A model generated the notes under the pieces. It searched no databases. It was not told the origin of the DNA and was given only the letters and a program-made list of their open reading frames with translations. Below are positions 1 to 13,496 of a stretch of 64,000 bases of DNA, one piece after another. The translations under genes were made by a program, and so were the position numbers. Position 1 is the first letter of the stretch. The number at the start of each line of letters is the position of its first letter. Source of the DNA: Circinella umbellata (lineage: Eukaryota > Mucoromycota > Mucoromycetes > Mucorales > Lichtheimiaceae); the NCBI GenBank assembly GCA_025093555.1, contig JAIWNF010000001.1:682001-746000 (forward strand), written 5' to 3'.

Positions 1-14
1 TTTTTTTTTTCTAG

Positions 15-3000
15 CTCAAGAAATTCCAAAGTAAAAAACACGTACCTGAAGAAGAAATACCACAACTTACAACACCTCCACCAAAGTAAAATGTTGTTTT
101 TATTTCGGATTATTCTTAAATTTAATGGTTGAATGAATATTTAACAAAGTGAGCTTTCTTTTTAAACAAAAACAGCAACACCAATGAAGAACAATCGACA
201 CAAGAATTACAAATACGCCGAGGTGACACGTCGACAACATTGTCCGTTAATACAGAACACGTTCCCAAAGAACGAGTGGCTCAATCCTCACCAATTCCTG
301 TTAATGATAATGGTGACACTACTACGGTACCAGTCGTACAACAGCAAGAACAACGAAATGATGGTGAAAAAATCGATTGGATAACCAAAGAACGGGAGTT
401 GCGACAACAATGGGAGGCAGATGCGCTTGCAACTAAAAATCAACAGCTCGACGAACTGGAAAAGAACCACCAATCCTTAATATCAACAAAAGAGGAGGAG
501 TTGAATCGTACTAAACAACAACTTGATGAATTGCAGCGTACCCTGGCTTCCAAAGAAACTGAGGCCAAGCAACATATGGACTCGTTGAACAGCAAAAAAA
601 ATGCCGAAATACAAGACCTTCGACAACAATTTGAAGAACAGGCGAAAGAAACATTGGATAAAGAGCTTTTGCTAATGCGCAATCAGACAGATGAGACACT
701 AAAACAAAAAATTGCTGAGAAGGATGCTGTAATGCAACGCAACGAAGACGAAATGAATCAGATGAAGCAACAATTGGAACAGTTTGGACAAACTGTCGCT
801 AACAAGGATGCCAAAATAGAAGAGCTACAACAACAGATTCAATCCATAGCACAAGAAGCTGAACAAACAAAACAACAATTCAATGACTCTAATACATTGA
901 TGAGGAATGAATCAGACCAATGGAAAAAATCTATTACTGAAAAGGATGCACTTTTAAAATCCAAAGAAGAAGAACATAAAATCGAGATCCAAAAATTGAA
1001 CGACAACGAACGGCAGCTTATAAAATCGAATCAAGAAGAAGTGACTCGTATCAATCAAGAATTGGAAAAGGTAGTTGCTGTTGGACAGTCGATGGGTAAG
1101 GAGCTCGAACAGCTTAAATGGTCTGCCACTGAAAACGATGAAGTTGTCAAGACTCAAAAAGATGAAATCCAACAGCTCAAACAGCAACTTGTGGATGCCC
1201 TGAATGTTTATAATACCGCTGACGGTGAACTTAAGAAATTAAAGCAATTGGTTATCGACAAGGATCAAATTGTTGAATCGAAAGAGAATGAATTAATACA
1301 AACTAAAGAAAAGCTGGCCCATATACAAGAATCGATGGATTTAGAGATTGGGAAATTAAAAGAGTCATTAGCCGAAAAAGAGCAACTTGTCAAGTCAAGG
1401 CAAAATGAAGTAACATCTATTCAACAGCAGCTCGATGATGTTACCAGTGGTCACCAAACAACTGGAAAAAAACTGACTCAGGCAACAACTCGAGTAGATG
1501 AACTGGATCAATTGGTAAGAGCAAAAGAGGTCGAGATTGCCCAGATAAAAAAGGAAGTTGAGACTGCTGGACAGACGTCGACTGCCGAAATCAAACAATT
1601 AAAGTTAGCAATTGCTGAAAAAGAAAAGGAGCTACAAGAAACAATTAAATCGAAAGAAACTGAAATCCAACAAATCCAACAACAGCTTGATAACGCCATC
1701 AACACTCATGAAACTGCATCTAGCGAATTGAAGCAATCATCAACCAAAATCACTGAGCTTGAAGACGAAATCCTTCAACTCAAAGAAAAACTGGAAAGGG
1801 CTGATAATGACCGGATAAAGGCGCAGCAGGAATTCGATGATATATCTACAAAATTTAAAGAGTCCAGTCAACAAATCCAATTTAAGGATACAGAAATTAA
1901 CCGATTTAAACAACAACTTGAAGATGTAAACAAATCCCAACAGACGACAATGAGCGATTTTAAGAATGCGTCGGCCACGGTAAACGAGTTAAAACAGTCA
2001 GTTACAGCCAAAGAGACAGAAATCAATCGAATGAAACAGCAAATCGAGTCACTTCAAGAAACCACAAGTGATGACTTGAAGAAATCGGCATCTGAAATAA
2101 AAGAATTGCAGCAACTGGTGGAGGAGAAGCAAACAGAGGCACAACAAAATCAACAACAATTGGATGAAGCCAACAAAGCACAACAAAATACAAGTGCTGA
2201 ACTTACCCAAGCCAATAGCAAAGTAAATGAGCTTGAACAACTTGTCAAATCAAAGGAAACGAGCAACATTGAAATACAGGAACAATTGGCCTCCGTTACC
2301 AAAAGCCAACAATCAACTGCAGAGGAATTAAAACAAGCATCATCTCAAGTGAAGGAACTTGAAAAAATGGTAGAGTCGAAGCAAGGAAAAATCCAAAAGA
2401 CGCAACATCAATTAGATGCTGCATCCAAAGCTCAACAAAATACTGCTAATGAATTACAAAAGACATCAATCAAAGTAACTGATCTTGAGAAGTCTATTGA
2501 ATCAAAGCAAGAAGAAATTGAAACGATTCGACAACAATTAAATGCTGCCACCAAGAGTCAACAAGCAACCGAAGAAGAATCAAAACAATTGACATTCAAA
2601 ATAAAGGAACTAGAGCAACAAGTAGAATCAAAGCAGGCTCAAGTCCAAAAAGCACAACATCAATTAGATACTGTAACTAAAACTCAGCAAAATACTGCAG
2701 GTGAACTTCAAAAGACATCCATTAAGGTGAGGAAGCTTGAAAAGTTGATCGAGTCGAAGCAAGAAGAAATTCAACAGACCAAACAACAATTGGATGCTGC
2801 TAACAAGACACGAGAAAGTACTGCCAGTGAATTAAAGGATGCGTCGAGCAAAATCGAGGAACTAGAAAAAGTAATTGAGTCAAAACAAGGCGAAATTCAG
2901 AAAACTCAACAAGAATTGGATGTTTCTACCAAGGCTCAGCAAGCCGCTAGTGATCAACTTAAAGAAGCATCATCCAGGATGAATGACCTTGAAAAGCTTA

Positions 3001-5602
3001 TTAAGTCTAAAGATGCTGAAATCGTCCAGATTAAGCAACAACTAGATCAAGCTACTAAGAGTAAACAAAGCACTGTTAACGAACTGCAAAAGTCTTTATC
3101 CAAAGTGAAGGAACTAGAAGAGTTGGTTAAAACAAAAGAATCAACTATTCAACAAGCTCAACAAAATCTTAATACTCGCAGCAATGAACTCAAACAAGCA
3201 TCATCCAAAGTGGCCGAGCTTGAAAAATTGATAGATTCAAAATCCAAAGATATCGATCAAATTAAACAAGAACTTGATAACGCACAAAAAGCCACAACGG
3301 AACAATCAGAACAGTCATCTGCAAAGATAAATGAGTTGGAAGAATTAATCAAGTCAAAAGAAGATATTATTGAAAAAACCAAACAGCAATTGGCAAGCGC
3401 GAAAATTACTCAAACAACTACAGCAACTGAATTAATGAAAACATCAGCTCAGGTGACTGAGCTGGAAAAAGATCTCAATTCGAAACAAGACGAGATTCAG
3501 ACTAATGCACGTCAATTAAAACAAGCTGCTGAAAAGGAACAAAAATTGACTGATGAGATTAAGCAATTAAAGGAAGCGGTAGCCAATAAAGAGCAAGAAT
3601 GGCAACAACATGCAGTATCTCTTCAACAAAAAATTGATTCTCTTAGCACAACACATAAGGCGACTGCTACTGAATTGGAGCAAACAATGAGTAAAGTCAA
3701 GGAATTACAACAAGTGGTGCAATCGAAGGAAGAACATATCAACCAAGTAAAGAACCAACTTAATGAAGCACAAGTATCTGGGCAATCACTTACGGAAGAA
3801 CAAGATATGTTAAAACAAGCACTTAAGGAAAAGCACAAGGATCTAGAGGAATTAGCCAAGACAAAACAAGAATTGGAAACCACTATGCAAACAGCCCAAG
3901 ACGAATTAAAAGATGCTAAGAAAAAAATCACAGGTCATGAAACCAATGTAGCTCAACTTCAACAAAACGTTGAAACTAAAGAAAACAAAATTAAAGATAT
4001 TCAAATAAAATTGGAAGAATCTACCACTGCCACCGAAAAGCTATATGGTGAAATAAAGAATTTTAAGGAAATCATTGCGCAAAACAAGACAGACGCTAGT
4101 CAACTTCAAGATTTGGTGGATTCTAAACAGTCTGAATTGGATCAAGATCGTACATTGACAAAAGAGCTCAAAAAGGAACTGGAAGAGTTCAGGAACCGTG
4201 TCTTTGAATTGGAAGAAACGATCCAAATAACACAAAATACGCATGAACGAGGAATTCAAGATAAGCAGAACCAGTTTGATACGACCATTCGGGAGCTTAC
4301 TGATAAAATCGATGCCGCACATAAGAAGCATTTAGAGCAGCAAGCTCATATTGATACAAAACATGCGGAAGCAGCAGATTTGCAACAGCGATTGGCAAAA
4401 GTCCAAGCTGATCTTGAAACAACACGACGCCTTATGGATGGTGAATTGGGACAATTACAAAAGGAGCATAACGACACACTAAATGAGACAAAGAAGAGTC
4501 ATGCGGAAGTGATTGCTACCATGGATGGAAAAGAAAAAAGCCTGACTTTACAAATCGAAACGTTACAACAAACATTGGAAAAAGCACAAGAGGATACAGC
4601 CAATCTTCAACAGTCGATTGATGATAAAAATGGCAAACTTTCCGAGATTACAAAACAATTGGAAAAAGTGACAGCCGAATATGAATCACATCAACAAAAA
4701 GTAACGAATCAATTGGCCGACAAGGATACTGAATCTCAAAATCAACAAATGTTAGCAGCACAATCCGCAGAACGGATACGGAAAGAATTGGAATCGGCAC
4801 ATACGAGATTGCAACAAGAGTCACAAGCCCATGGTGTTACTAAAAAAACACTTTCACGACTTCAAGGTAGATATATTAGTAAAAATTAACCAGATAACAA
4901 AAAAGTTGTTGGGGTTGGGGGGGATACATGTGTGATTTTATCGTAACCATGAATCATCATTAACATTATAAATTCTCCTACGGGAGTTTCCTTTTATAAA
5001 ATAAAATAAAAATAGACGAGTTGATAAGTACCCAAGAACAATTAAAAACGATACATGAAAGATCTGAAGCGACTGTTAACAAAAACGAGGAGCCCAAAGA
5101 TGATAAGGACTGGAAATCTTTATACGAAAAACGCACAGAAGAATTGACGGAATTACAACTTCGACTGGATCGACAACTAGAGGCATTTAATACAATTCGT
5201 GGTGAACTGACGACAGTTCGTGACCGACAATTGGATAATGAAGCACGATTGGAACGTGAAAAACGGGAATTAGAAACAACATTACAACGCCTACAAGCTG
5301 AATACAAGGGACATTTGGATCGATTATGGAATCAACAACAAAATAGCCAAGAAACCATGGAAACACGGCGTGCTGCATTGGATGAAGCCCAAGTAAAATT
5401 GATGATGAATGGATTAAGTCCTGTGAGTGAAAATGAATTTGAATGGCCAAGTGATGACGAACAAGCACAGGACGAAGTAAGGGAACGAAGGAACATGCAA
5501 CCTGCTGTAGGTAAATTACCACCTTTGGAAAAACCAGCATTTTTCCAATTTCTGGAAACGCCACGATGCAGCGGATGCCAAAGCGAGGTGATTGACATCT
5601 AA
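15..5602 (+). CDS. Very large coiled-coil protein, 5' end outside the window
   Basis: Exons are 15-85, 176-4866 and 5016-5602; introns 86-175 and 4867-5015 have GT/AG borders and keep frame. The first visible exon follows a T-tract ending in CTAG, so the gene starts upstream. About 1,780 residues are visible, almost all Gln/Lys/Glu/Leu-rich heptad coiled coil, with 42-residue internal repeats in the middle. The C-terminus leaves the coil (motif EFEWPSDDE, then Pro-rich) and ends in a short CxxC segment, ETPRCSGCQSEVIDI. This resembles long tethers or cytoskeleton-linked scaffolds such as golgin, myosin-tail-like or CLIP-type proteins. A CLIP-type protein would have a CAP-Gly domain near its N-terminus, which is not visible, so no function is assigned. 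An ATG at 185 and a TTG at 240 are not the start, because the frame is open across the upstream exon. Confidence 0.85.
2230..3500 (+). repeat. 42-residue (126-bp) coiled-coil repeats inside the large gene
   Basis: Successive units follow the pattern ESKQ-E-IQ-T-QQLDAATKAQQ-TA-ELK-ASSKV-ELEKLI, with a period of 42 residues (six heptads). Units were aligned by eye at protein level; DNA copies are diverged, so the repeats are old rather than a recent satellite expansion. Borders are approximate. Confidence 0.7.
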
Positions 5603-5893
5603 ATTTGTACATAAACAACAACAAAACCCCAGCTTTATACATAATAAAAATAAAAATACATGCATTGTAACATTTTTCTATTCTAAAAAGTGCTCTTCCT
5701 CTTTTAATTATATCACCAACATAAACATTTATACAAAACAAGTGTTATTGTTATTCTTTCTTTGCTTCACATTATTAGCATTATAATGCAGTTTTAAAAA
5801 TATATTTCTTATATTTATTTACTCTTTTATTTTGTTTATCTTTCTTTTGAAAAAAAAAAGGTACATTATATATTTATACAAATCACATTTATC

Positions 5894-6253
5894 ATGACCA
5901 TTATTTTTCCATCAGCCACAATAACCCCTAAGTTAAATACTCGGCCCCCACGACGATGCTCTCGTCGTATTTTGAATCAAATGGTCAATGATCTATCAAT
6001 GACTAATAATAATATGACAAATGATATTTCCTTACTTCAGGAAAGTGTTCGATTACATCATCCAGTACCCGGTTCGAACAAGATCAAGCTTACCGAACCT
6101 CCAATATTGTATCATAGCAATCAACATCATAGAAGTTACCATTGTCCAATTGCAAAATACGGTCACGATAACAAGGACAAAAAAAACCGACCTTTTGTAA
6201 ATCGCTTTATTAAAAAAGTGGCTGTTCTATTCAAAACAAAAATAAATAAATAA
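5894..6253 (+). CDS. Small basic hypothetical protein, 119 aa
   Basis: This single-exon ORF starts with ATG about 25 bases after a TATATATTTATA box. The protein is basic, with RPPRRCSRR near the N-terminus and NRPFVNRFIKKVAVLF near the C-terminus. There is no signal peptide and no recognised domain. It lies between the large coiled-coil gene and a convergent minus-strand gene. Balanced composition and the lack of low-complexity sequence favour a real gene, but nothing else supports it and it could be a chance ORF. Confidence 0.45.
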   Translation: MTIIFPSATITPKLNTRPPRRCSRRILNQMVNDLSMTNNNMTNDISLLQESVRLHHPVPGSNKIKLTEPPILYHSNQHHRSYHCPIAKYGHDNKDKKNRPFVNRFIKKVAVLFKTKINK

Positions 6254-7177
6254 ATAAATAATAATAAAAACAAAACAAAACAAAGTTTTTTTTTCTAGCG
6301 AGTAATTTATATTGCAGAAGAATAAATACATATCTTTTAATATATTTTATATAATAATAATAGTAATAATAATAATAATAATAGTAGTAGTAGTAATTGT
6401 AGTAAATAATAATAAATATTTGGCGGGGAGAAGGGGAAAGATGAACAGTAATAATAATAATAAAATATGAGAGAGAGGGAGGGAGAGAGGGATGATAGAA
6501 TGATGGGGGATAAGATATATAAGCAAAATAATAATAAAGAGATATAAATATATACTATGTAAAAAAAAAACGATGGGGGATAAAATATAAGATAAAAAAA
6601 AATGAAATGGAAAATGGTGTTTTGTCAGTGAGGAAGTATGTGTGCGTATGATGTTGTACGGTTTGTCCCGCAAAGGCGGAGAGAAAGGCTATTTGGATAA
6701 ATGGTAACTTGGGGGGGAAGGAGATAATTGTAAGCATATAATATATGTAAAGGAGAAAAACCAACAAATTATACGAAAAAGGGTGACATGATATTTTTTT
6801 TTGGATAATGGGGGGGGTAAGAGAAAAGATGGAAGATGATGGTTCAATGAAAAAAAAATATTTAGAAAGAAGGAAGAAAAAGAAATGGGTTGGGGATGTA
6901 CACAAAAAGGAATGGTTGGGGAAAGAAAAAAAATGGCGAAATATGTTTTGTTGTGTATAATGGTTTTATGTTGATGGGGGAAAAGAAAGAGCTCATTGTT
7001 TAAAATAACAAACAGAAAATATATGCGTTGGTCATTATCATATATATAACGAAGAAGTAGATAAAAAAAGGGGGGGTGGGGAATGGATTGTGTGTGCGTA
7101 TTTTTTTTTGTTTGTAAATATCAAATGTAAATGATAATATAAAGTTAATTTGTGTCTACATATGTATATTGATATAT
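6254..7177. other. Low-complexity intergenic DNA between convergent genes
   Basis: Contains (TAA)n/(TAG)n microsatellite around 6355-6420, GA-rich tracts around 6468-6495 and several G runs. ORFs here are repeats of one or two residues and were not accepted. It presumably holds both 3' UTRs. Confidence 0.6.
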
Positions 7178-9127
7178 TTAATGATGATATTCAATCATCA
7201 TACCTTCAGGGCCCCGCCATACACTGATAAGTACAGCGGTAGTTAAGATCATGGCAAATCGACACCATCTCCAAACGGCACGGAAAAAGTGACGAACAAG
7301 ACGACGGAGACGACCCAAGAAAGTTTTTGGGCGTTGGGTCACACGGGCCACTTGAAAACTGTCTTCCTGGGACAAAGTAGGGTACAAATCCATGGTAGGA
7401 TACTGATCTTGTTGTTGACTACCAAACAAATCCATCGTCGAGACGTCCATGTCTTCGTCATCACTGTAATCATCATCATCTTGAATATCATATTCATGTA
7501 AATCGAGACATTTATCATTATCGTGCTCGTCCTCAATACGACCGATAAAACTTAGGGCCTCGTCTAAAAGCTCCTTATCAATACCGCTGGCCTTGGACAA
7601 GACTGATTCCAGAGCAGAATCAGCAGTAGGTGCATTGTAGAACGTTGCAAGTGCTTTTTCTGTAAACTGTGAAACGTTGTTGAGGCTACTAAAATTATTT
7701 AATGCTGGCTTTGTTTCTTGTTTTTGTGGTGGTGGTGGTGATAATGATGATGATGACAATGATGATAATGGAGTGCTGTTGTTAGTGGTTGTGCTATTGT
7801 TACGCTTCAGCCATTCCGTTTCAAGTTCACCCAGCAACGTATTTCGGAACTGAGTTTGGCTTTTCACACTACCACATACACTAGGGGCTGGGGTAGATCG
7901 AGCTGAATGGATATTAACCCCACGTTCCTTAAGTTTTTGCAACACACCGCGATGTTCTTCTACGCTTTCATTCAATTCTGCAATATGGCGAAATTGACGT
8001 TCATAAGCGACTTGAAGAGTTTCATAATCGCTTTGAGTAAATTGGAATTGTTCGAATTGTTCTTTAAGTCTACGTAAATCTCTCAATGTATCTGCTAATT
8101 TGTTTTCCAAATTTTGTTTAGAATCACTGACTGTTTGGTTTTCGATTTCCAATTGATCGATTTTACAAAGCAACTCTTCCATTTCTTGTTGTTGCTCTTC
8201 TGGCAATAATTCACCATTATTCTTGGCAGCTTGTCGTAAAATTTGTTGTAAAGATTTACTACGCTCTAAACGATGTTGACGTTGATTCATTTCTTCCAAC
8301 TCTTGTATTTTGGTACTAGCGATTTCCAAGTTACTTTTCAAGTTTTCAATTTCTTGTTCTAACTTGCGAGATTTTTTGGTATTGTTACGCTGAGAATCTT
8401 CTTTTTCCGCTATAGCAGATTCCAATCGTTTGGATAATTCGATATTTTTACGTTCCAATACTTCAATCATGGCTTCACGAGTACGGTGACTTGGAATAAA
8501 TCGCATTTCACCATCGTCGTCGTCATCATCATCTTCGTCACCATAGTGATAGAAATCATCTTCATCATCACTACTACCTGTTTCTAATGCAGAGTCGAAA
8601 TCAACAGGCATAGATGATGATGGTGTTGGAAGTGGTGCTGTTGTTGAGTTGTATGATTTTTGTGTTTGTTGTAAAAGGTCTTCATAACTTGTTTTAAGTT
8701 GAATATTATTTTCTAGTAATGACTTGCCGATTTCAGCAGCCAACATTAAATCTAATAAAATAAGGGAAAAAAAGAGGGAGTCATTTTAATATGCATATTG
8801 ATATTTGATTTTGTTTTTCACATGAAAATGAATAAGAGAAAAAGATCAAATGAAATGTGGGCGTATTATTATTATAGTAATTATTATAATAAAAGAGTAT
8901 TATTCTTATTGAAATACTTTACCCCTCTCCTTATCTTTGAGTGCAGAATATGCATTTTTTAACATTGGGATCAACTCAGTGGATGATTTCTCCGCCATCC
9001 AAGATACCGACGACATAAAAGAAGTTGTAGATAATGAAGGGGAAGGTGGTCCACTATTTTGAAATGCATGTTTGGTATTTGTTGTCATGTTTAAGTCTAA
9101 ATGAGGAGGCTTTAATTGTGACATCAT
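7178..9127 (-). CDS. Tail-anchored coiled-coil protein with CC1-box-like motif, 592 aa
   Basis: Two exons, 9127-8923 and 8751-7178, with a 171-bp GT-AG intron; the junction restores KERDLMLAAEIGKSLLENN. This stretch, residues about 66-84, resembles the CC1 box (AAxxG) of dynein-dynactin adaptors such as the BICD, BICDR and TRAK/HAP1 families. In those families the motif binds the dynein light intermediate chain. Next come an acidic patch (residues about 125-150), a long coiled coil (about 155-380), a Ser/Pro-rich linker and a second acidic region. Near the C-terminus an Arg-rich amphipathic segment (FLGRLRRLVRHFFRAVWRW) precedes a hydrophobic stretch and a short tail. This suggests an organelle-anchored coiled-coil protein, possibly linking membrane to microtubule motors. 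The motif and anchor are seen; the motor role is inferred. Confidence 0.8.
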
Positions 9128-10559
9128 AATATATGTCTTCTAAATTGAAAGAATGTAAAGAAAAGAAAAGAAAAGAAAGAAAAAAGTGAGGAATATAATA
9201 GGAAGTGGATTTGTAGTTATTTAATAATAATAAAAATGGTTGCTGGTTGAAAAGAAGTTTAATAAAAAAAAGTTATGAAAAAGGGAAAGAGAACAAAAAA
9301 AAAAATTGGAAAGAAAGAGAGTACAAGTAACACCCATAAAAAGCTACTGTAACCAAGGGCCGTCACTTGTGATTTTTTTGTAAATGGCACGCTGACCCAT
9401 TCTCGGTTTTCTCACACACATTTTAACCATTGAATTTGCACATGTTTCCTGCCAAAGTGGGGCGTTTAAATGTAAAAATGAGAAGAATAAAACATACTAT
9501 GCTATTTTCAATATTCACGCCAGTAACAATAATGACCATTATCACACATTCAAACATACATCATAATACACTTAAAAAAAAGTAATTTATAATAGACTGA
9601 GAGAAAATCTCCCGCTTTTTTTTTTCTTTATTTAATATTTTTAATCAATAGTTTTAACTATATACATATTTACAGTACCTATAATATATATAAAAAAGTT
9701 AATATATTATTTATAAATCGCTTGAGATCAGACGATTGTTTCCCCCATTTATATATACAAAGTTTTGTCATTATTCAAGAGAAATCAGCTAGGGGCGAAA
9801 GAATTACTCAACATGAAATGGGTTTTTAAGCCATGTAATCTTCAGTTGAACTATGCTTTTTTCAATCATCATATTTCCTTTTCTCTCTCCTTTTATGATA
9901 TTATGTCATTGGAGATAGAACACGTGACCACATATAAAAATGGGGAATATCGTCTTTTTTTTTATATATATAATAAAGAAAATTTACCTTAAAAAAACTT
10001 TTTCCATAAGTATGTAACGAAAGAAGAAAAAAAAAACTTTTCTCTATGTTTCCCGCGTTCTTATAGAGTTTGGACAAACGGAGTTAGTAAATCATTGAAA
10101 AAAAAAAACTTTTTATTTTTTCATGTTCCGTTTTTTTTCAATAGTAAAGTTTAAAGAGGAATTGCCCTAGCGAATATCCCCATACTTTGGCCTTATGGAC
10201 CACCCCAAAAATAAAAATAAAATTATCAAAACAAAAGTTTTCAAGCTGCAATAACATCAGTAACACTCATTTTAGCCACTCATACTATGTAGCAGTAAAA
10301 GTAAATACCCCCTGTTCCCATGTCTTCATATGAGTTGCAGCCGCCACTTGTATGCACAACAATACAGTGGAGAAATCATTCATAAAGAAATTAAGCTGCT
10401 AATATTAGTCTCAAAAACATAATTGTATAGGACAAGACATAATTCTATTCGCCTTTGAAAAGTCATAAAAGTGGGAGGTATCCGTTTCTAGTTTACTTTC
10501 ATGGTACTAGTTTTTCTTTTGCTTGACCTGTGTTCGGTAACTGCATGTTTTTTGCGTGC
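9128..10559. other. Intergenic, no gene recognised
   Basis: AT-rich with many A and T runs. It holds the 5' region of the minus-strand coiled-coil gene. A 75-codon plus-strand ORF at 9765 begins with TTG, is hydrophobic low-complexity and was not accepted. No RNA gene was recognised. Confidence 0.5.
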
Positions 10560-13220
10560 CTTGTTTTTTCTTATGCATATTTGCAAATTCAGAGGTCGGC
10601 ACTAAATGTATTATTATGTACTATTGGTAACAATAAGCAATTAATTGAATTGTTAGTTTCTGGAGCTATTAAATGCCGTGCCCGTATAGCTAAATACTAT
10701 ATCCTTACCGTTTTTATTATTCGTATATGGATTCCTTTTTGTGTGTTTTGAAATACAGTAGACTCAAGGGTCATTTCTTGCGTAACTGTCACATTAAACA
10801 TGTTTTGAATGATTAGTGGCAAGACGTATTAGTGTGTCGTAAAGTTATTAATAAATATTACACTTACCTGCCGTGGATCTGTATGTCACTCAAGGATGAA
10901 TTCTACTGTGTATATTGTTTTCAAACATAGTTTATAACTTCCCATGAGCTCTGGTTCTGTAGATTGTATAAAGTCCTGCGCACGAATTATCAAAGTATTT
11001 TACGTATATATTTGTATATGCTTTTTCTTCATTTTCTCTAGATATGGTTAATAATAAAGAGATAATTGACTTACTGTATTAAATAATTCTTTTTGAAAAA
11101 ACATTCTGGGTGGGTTTCTTTTGTTCTTTTGTTCTTTTTTTTTATTTTTTTATTTTTGTTTTTTTTATAATGGAATGAAAGAATGCCTTTCTATTGATTA
11201 AGTCCCAATAAACCCCTATGTCGTTGAGCCTTCAGTAATAGTTGATATCTAATATTGATGCTTGTTGGTACTTGTTTCTGTAAATGAGACGTTTTGTAAT
11301 ACTTCTTTTCATATTATAGGTTTCCTTCAGTAAAATGACAGTATTGCCCTCTTAAAGTTTTGATAATCACGAAACTGGATGCTCCTGAGTACATTTACTA
11401 GCTCGAATATATGATCAAGGTATAAATAACTAAGCGATATTAAGTTGATCTTTTTTTCTCGGTGGTGCTGAGCTATCGTATCTTCTATAACGAATAATAT
11501 GTATCGGTATATGATAAATAATGATTGTTGTATGTTTCCTTTCTTCGTAGACTGGTGGGTGACTGCAAATATAAAAATGTGTCTAAACTGTTTGTTGATG
11601 ACGCTGCTTTACTGTTGTTATATATTGAATGTAACGTGTTTTTGTATAATATGATAGCTGCTACTCTTCCTGAATATTTATGAGCGACAGAATTTATTCC
11701 TTTCAAAGGTCGCATATGCAAACAGTTTAAGAAGTATCCTTGGTTCTCTCCTCAATTGAATGATGGTTGTCCTTTTTGGTCGTTGTGGTAATGATGCTTA
11801 TGTTGCTACCGCTGCTGTATGTAATATGTGATGTATTTTTAACTATACCAATTTTCATACTGTTACTATCAATGTAATCAGAATTTATAATTTTCGAAAT
11901 ACGGTCCTCTTGGTTTTACAATAGAATAAAATGTGGTGCTTTTTTGGTGGTCCAATAACGAATGTTGGCGTTTGTCTTTTTCTTTTGAAGATGGCGGTGA
12001 TAAAGATGTTATGCTGCTTGAAATATAAATCACGCTCCTCCTTTTTGATAACAATGTTACTGTTATTAAGAATATGATCCCACTTAATTTTTGGTGCTTG
12101 TTGATTTTTGATTTATAAAGTGTAATAGTGTGCTTGTATATGTTTGCTGTCTTATGTCATGATCCCACTATGACCATGCGCTCGGATCATGGATGATAAA
12201 ATGACCCTCAATAGTTGGTGTCCTTGAATATTTTGATTTGGTACTTGACATTTGCTTTCATGAAGATGAATGGTGGGTATATATAATGACGATTGATTTT
12301 ACTCGTGCCTTTTTAACATGCTTCCCCTTTTTCTTGGTAATAAGATGTTAAACTTCCATATGTTGTCTGGTGGAGATATATTTTTGATGATGGTTTGTGA
12401 TAATGACGATTAGCGCTCCGCAAGGATATATAGTTCTTGTTTTTGATAACTGCCATTTTGGCTCTTTTCAATACTTGTCATTGTGGTCTATTTGAAAAAC
12501 CACAATATGTTTTCTTTTCTTAGGTGGATTGAGAATCAGTTGTTGTAATAACCATTCTACTTCTGCTACTGCCATATATGTTTTAATACGTGACGACAAA
12601 CACTCCCTGTTTCACATTGTACAATAGTGTACGTATGGTTTGGATTAAAAAGATTGTTGCTCGTCACCAAAACACGAGATTCGAGCGTTTGTTTTTGAAT
12701 GACGTTCTTTTATATAAATAATGAGGTGGTGCTGCTTTGATAATCATTGGTGGTAAATTGACTGATGGTGTTGTCATCTGTTTTGTTACTTGGTGTTGTA
12801 TTTTTGATAAATCAAATTGTTGAACGATTCTTGTTAAGTCGTTTTTTTTTTGGTGTGCTAAAAAAATAGAGTAATACTGCTAGATATTTTTTTTTTGGTT
12901 CCAATGTTCATTCCTTGTTTTTCATCACCATGTTTTTGTTGGTAGTGAGTGCGCATAAAGGAGTATGGTTTGTTGGCATACAAAACGGACTTGATGGAGT
13001 GATATAGAGTTTAATGCCTGATTGATTCATCCACTATGGCTTCGGTTCGATAACAAGAAGACATAATTTATATTGATGTCCCTTTAGTTCAGTTTGTGTT
13101 GGTCCAAATGAATTACCACCGGATTACTTGAGTTCTTGTTATAGTGGAAAAAAATGGAAGTTTCGCAAACACCCCAAAGAATACCCTGAGGTTGATAATC
13201 CAGCCACCCTAAGCCAGAAT

Positions 13221-13496
13221 TCATACCAATGTCTCCAAGTTCATCTGCGTCAACGCACGATGAATGTGCATCCTAATCCAAGGATTCTTCGCCCAACAGG
13301 AAAAGCCAAACAGGGCACCGCGACAACACCAAAGATAATGCCGAGTAATATTCCGGCAAATAGACCGGAATCTGCACCTACTAACGGTAGGTGTTTGCAC
13401 CCATGTGGGACAACCTCTGTGACGCCTTCCGCACGCCACACGCCAAAACCACAAAGCGTCAAAAACGCAGACGCCTCTGCCCACCCAGCGCACCAC
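13221..13496 (-). other. Conserved hydrophobic exon, copy A
   Basis: One minus-strand frame reads LVGADSGLFAGILLGIIFG followed by a further hydrophobic stretch and a Gly/Arg-rich end (GRRILGLGCTF). It is a transmembrane-like segment with GxxxG spacing. Copy B keeps the same element (FVGAHSGVFAGIVL) before diverging. A second overlapping frame is also open, so the true frame is not certain. It probably forms an exon or C-terminal segment of the duplicated locus. Confidence 0.4.

Noticed and set aside
6347..6905. Two overlapping minus-strand ORFs of 108 and 116 codons
   Set aside because: Composed of Ile/Leu/Phe/Pro low-complexity sequence made by TAA/GA repeats, in the 3' intergenic region between convergent genes.
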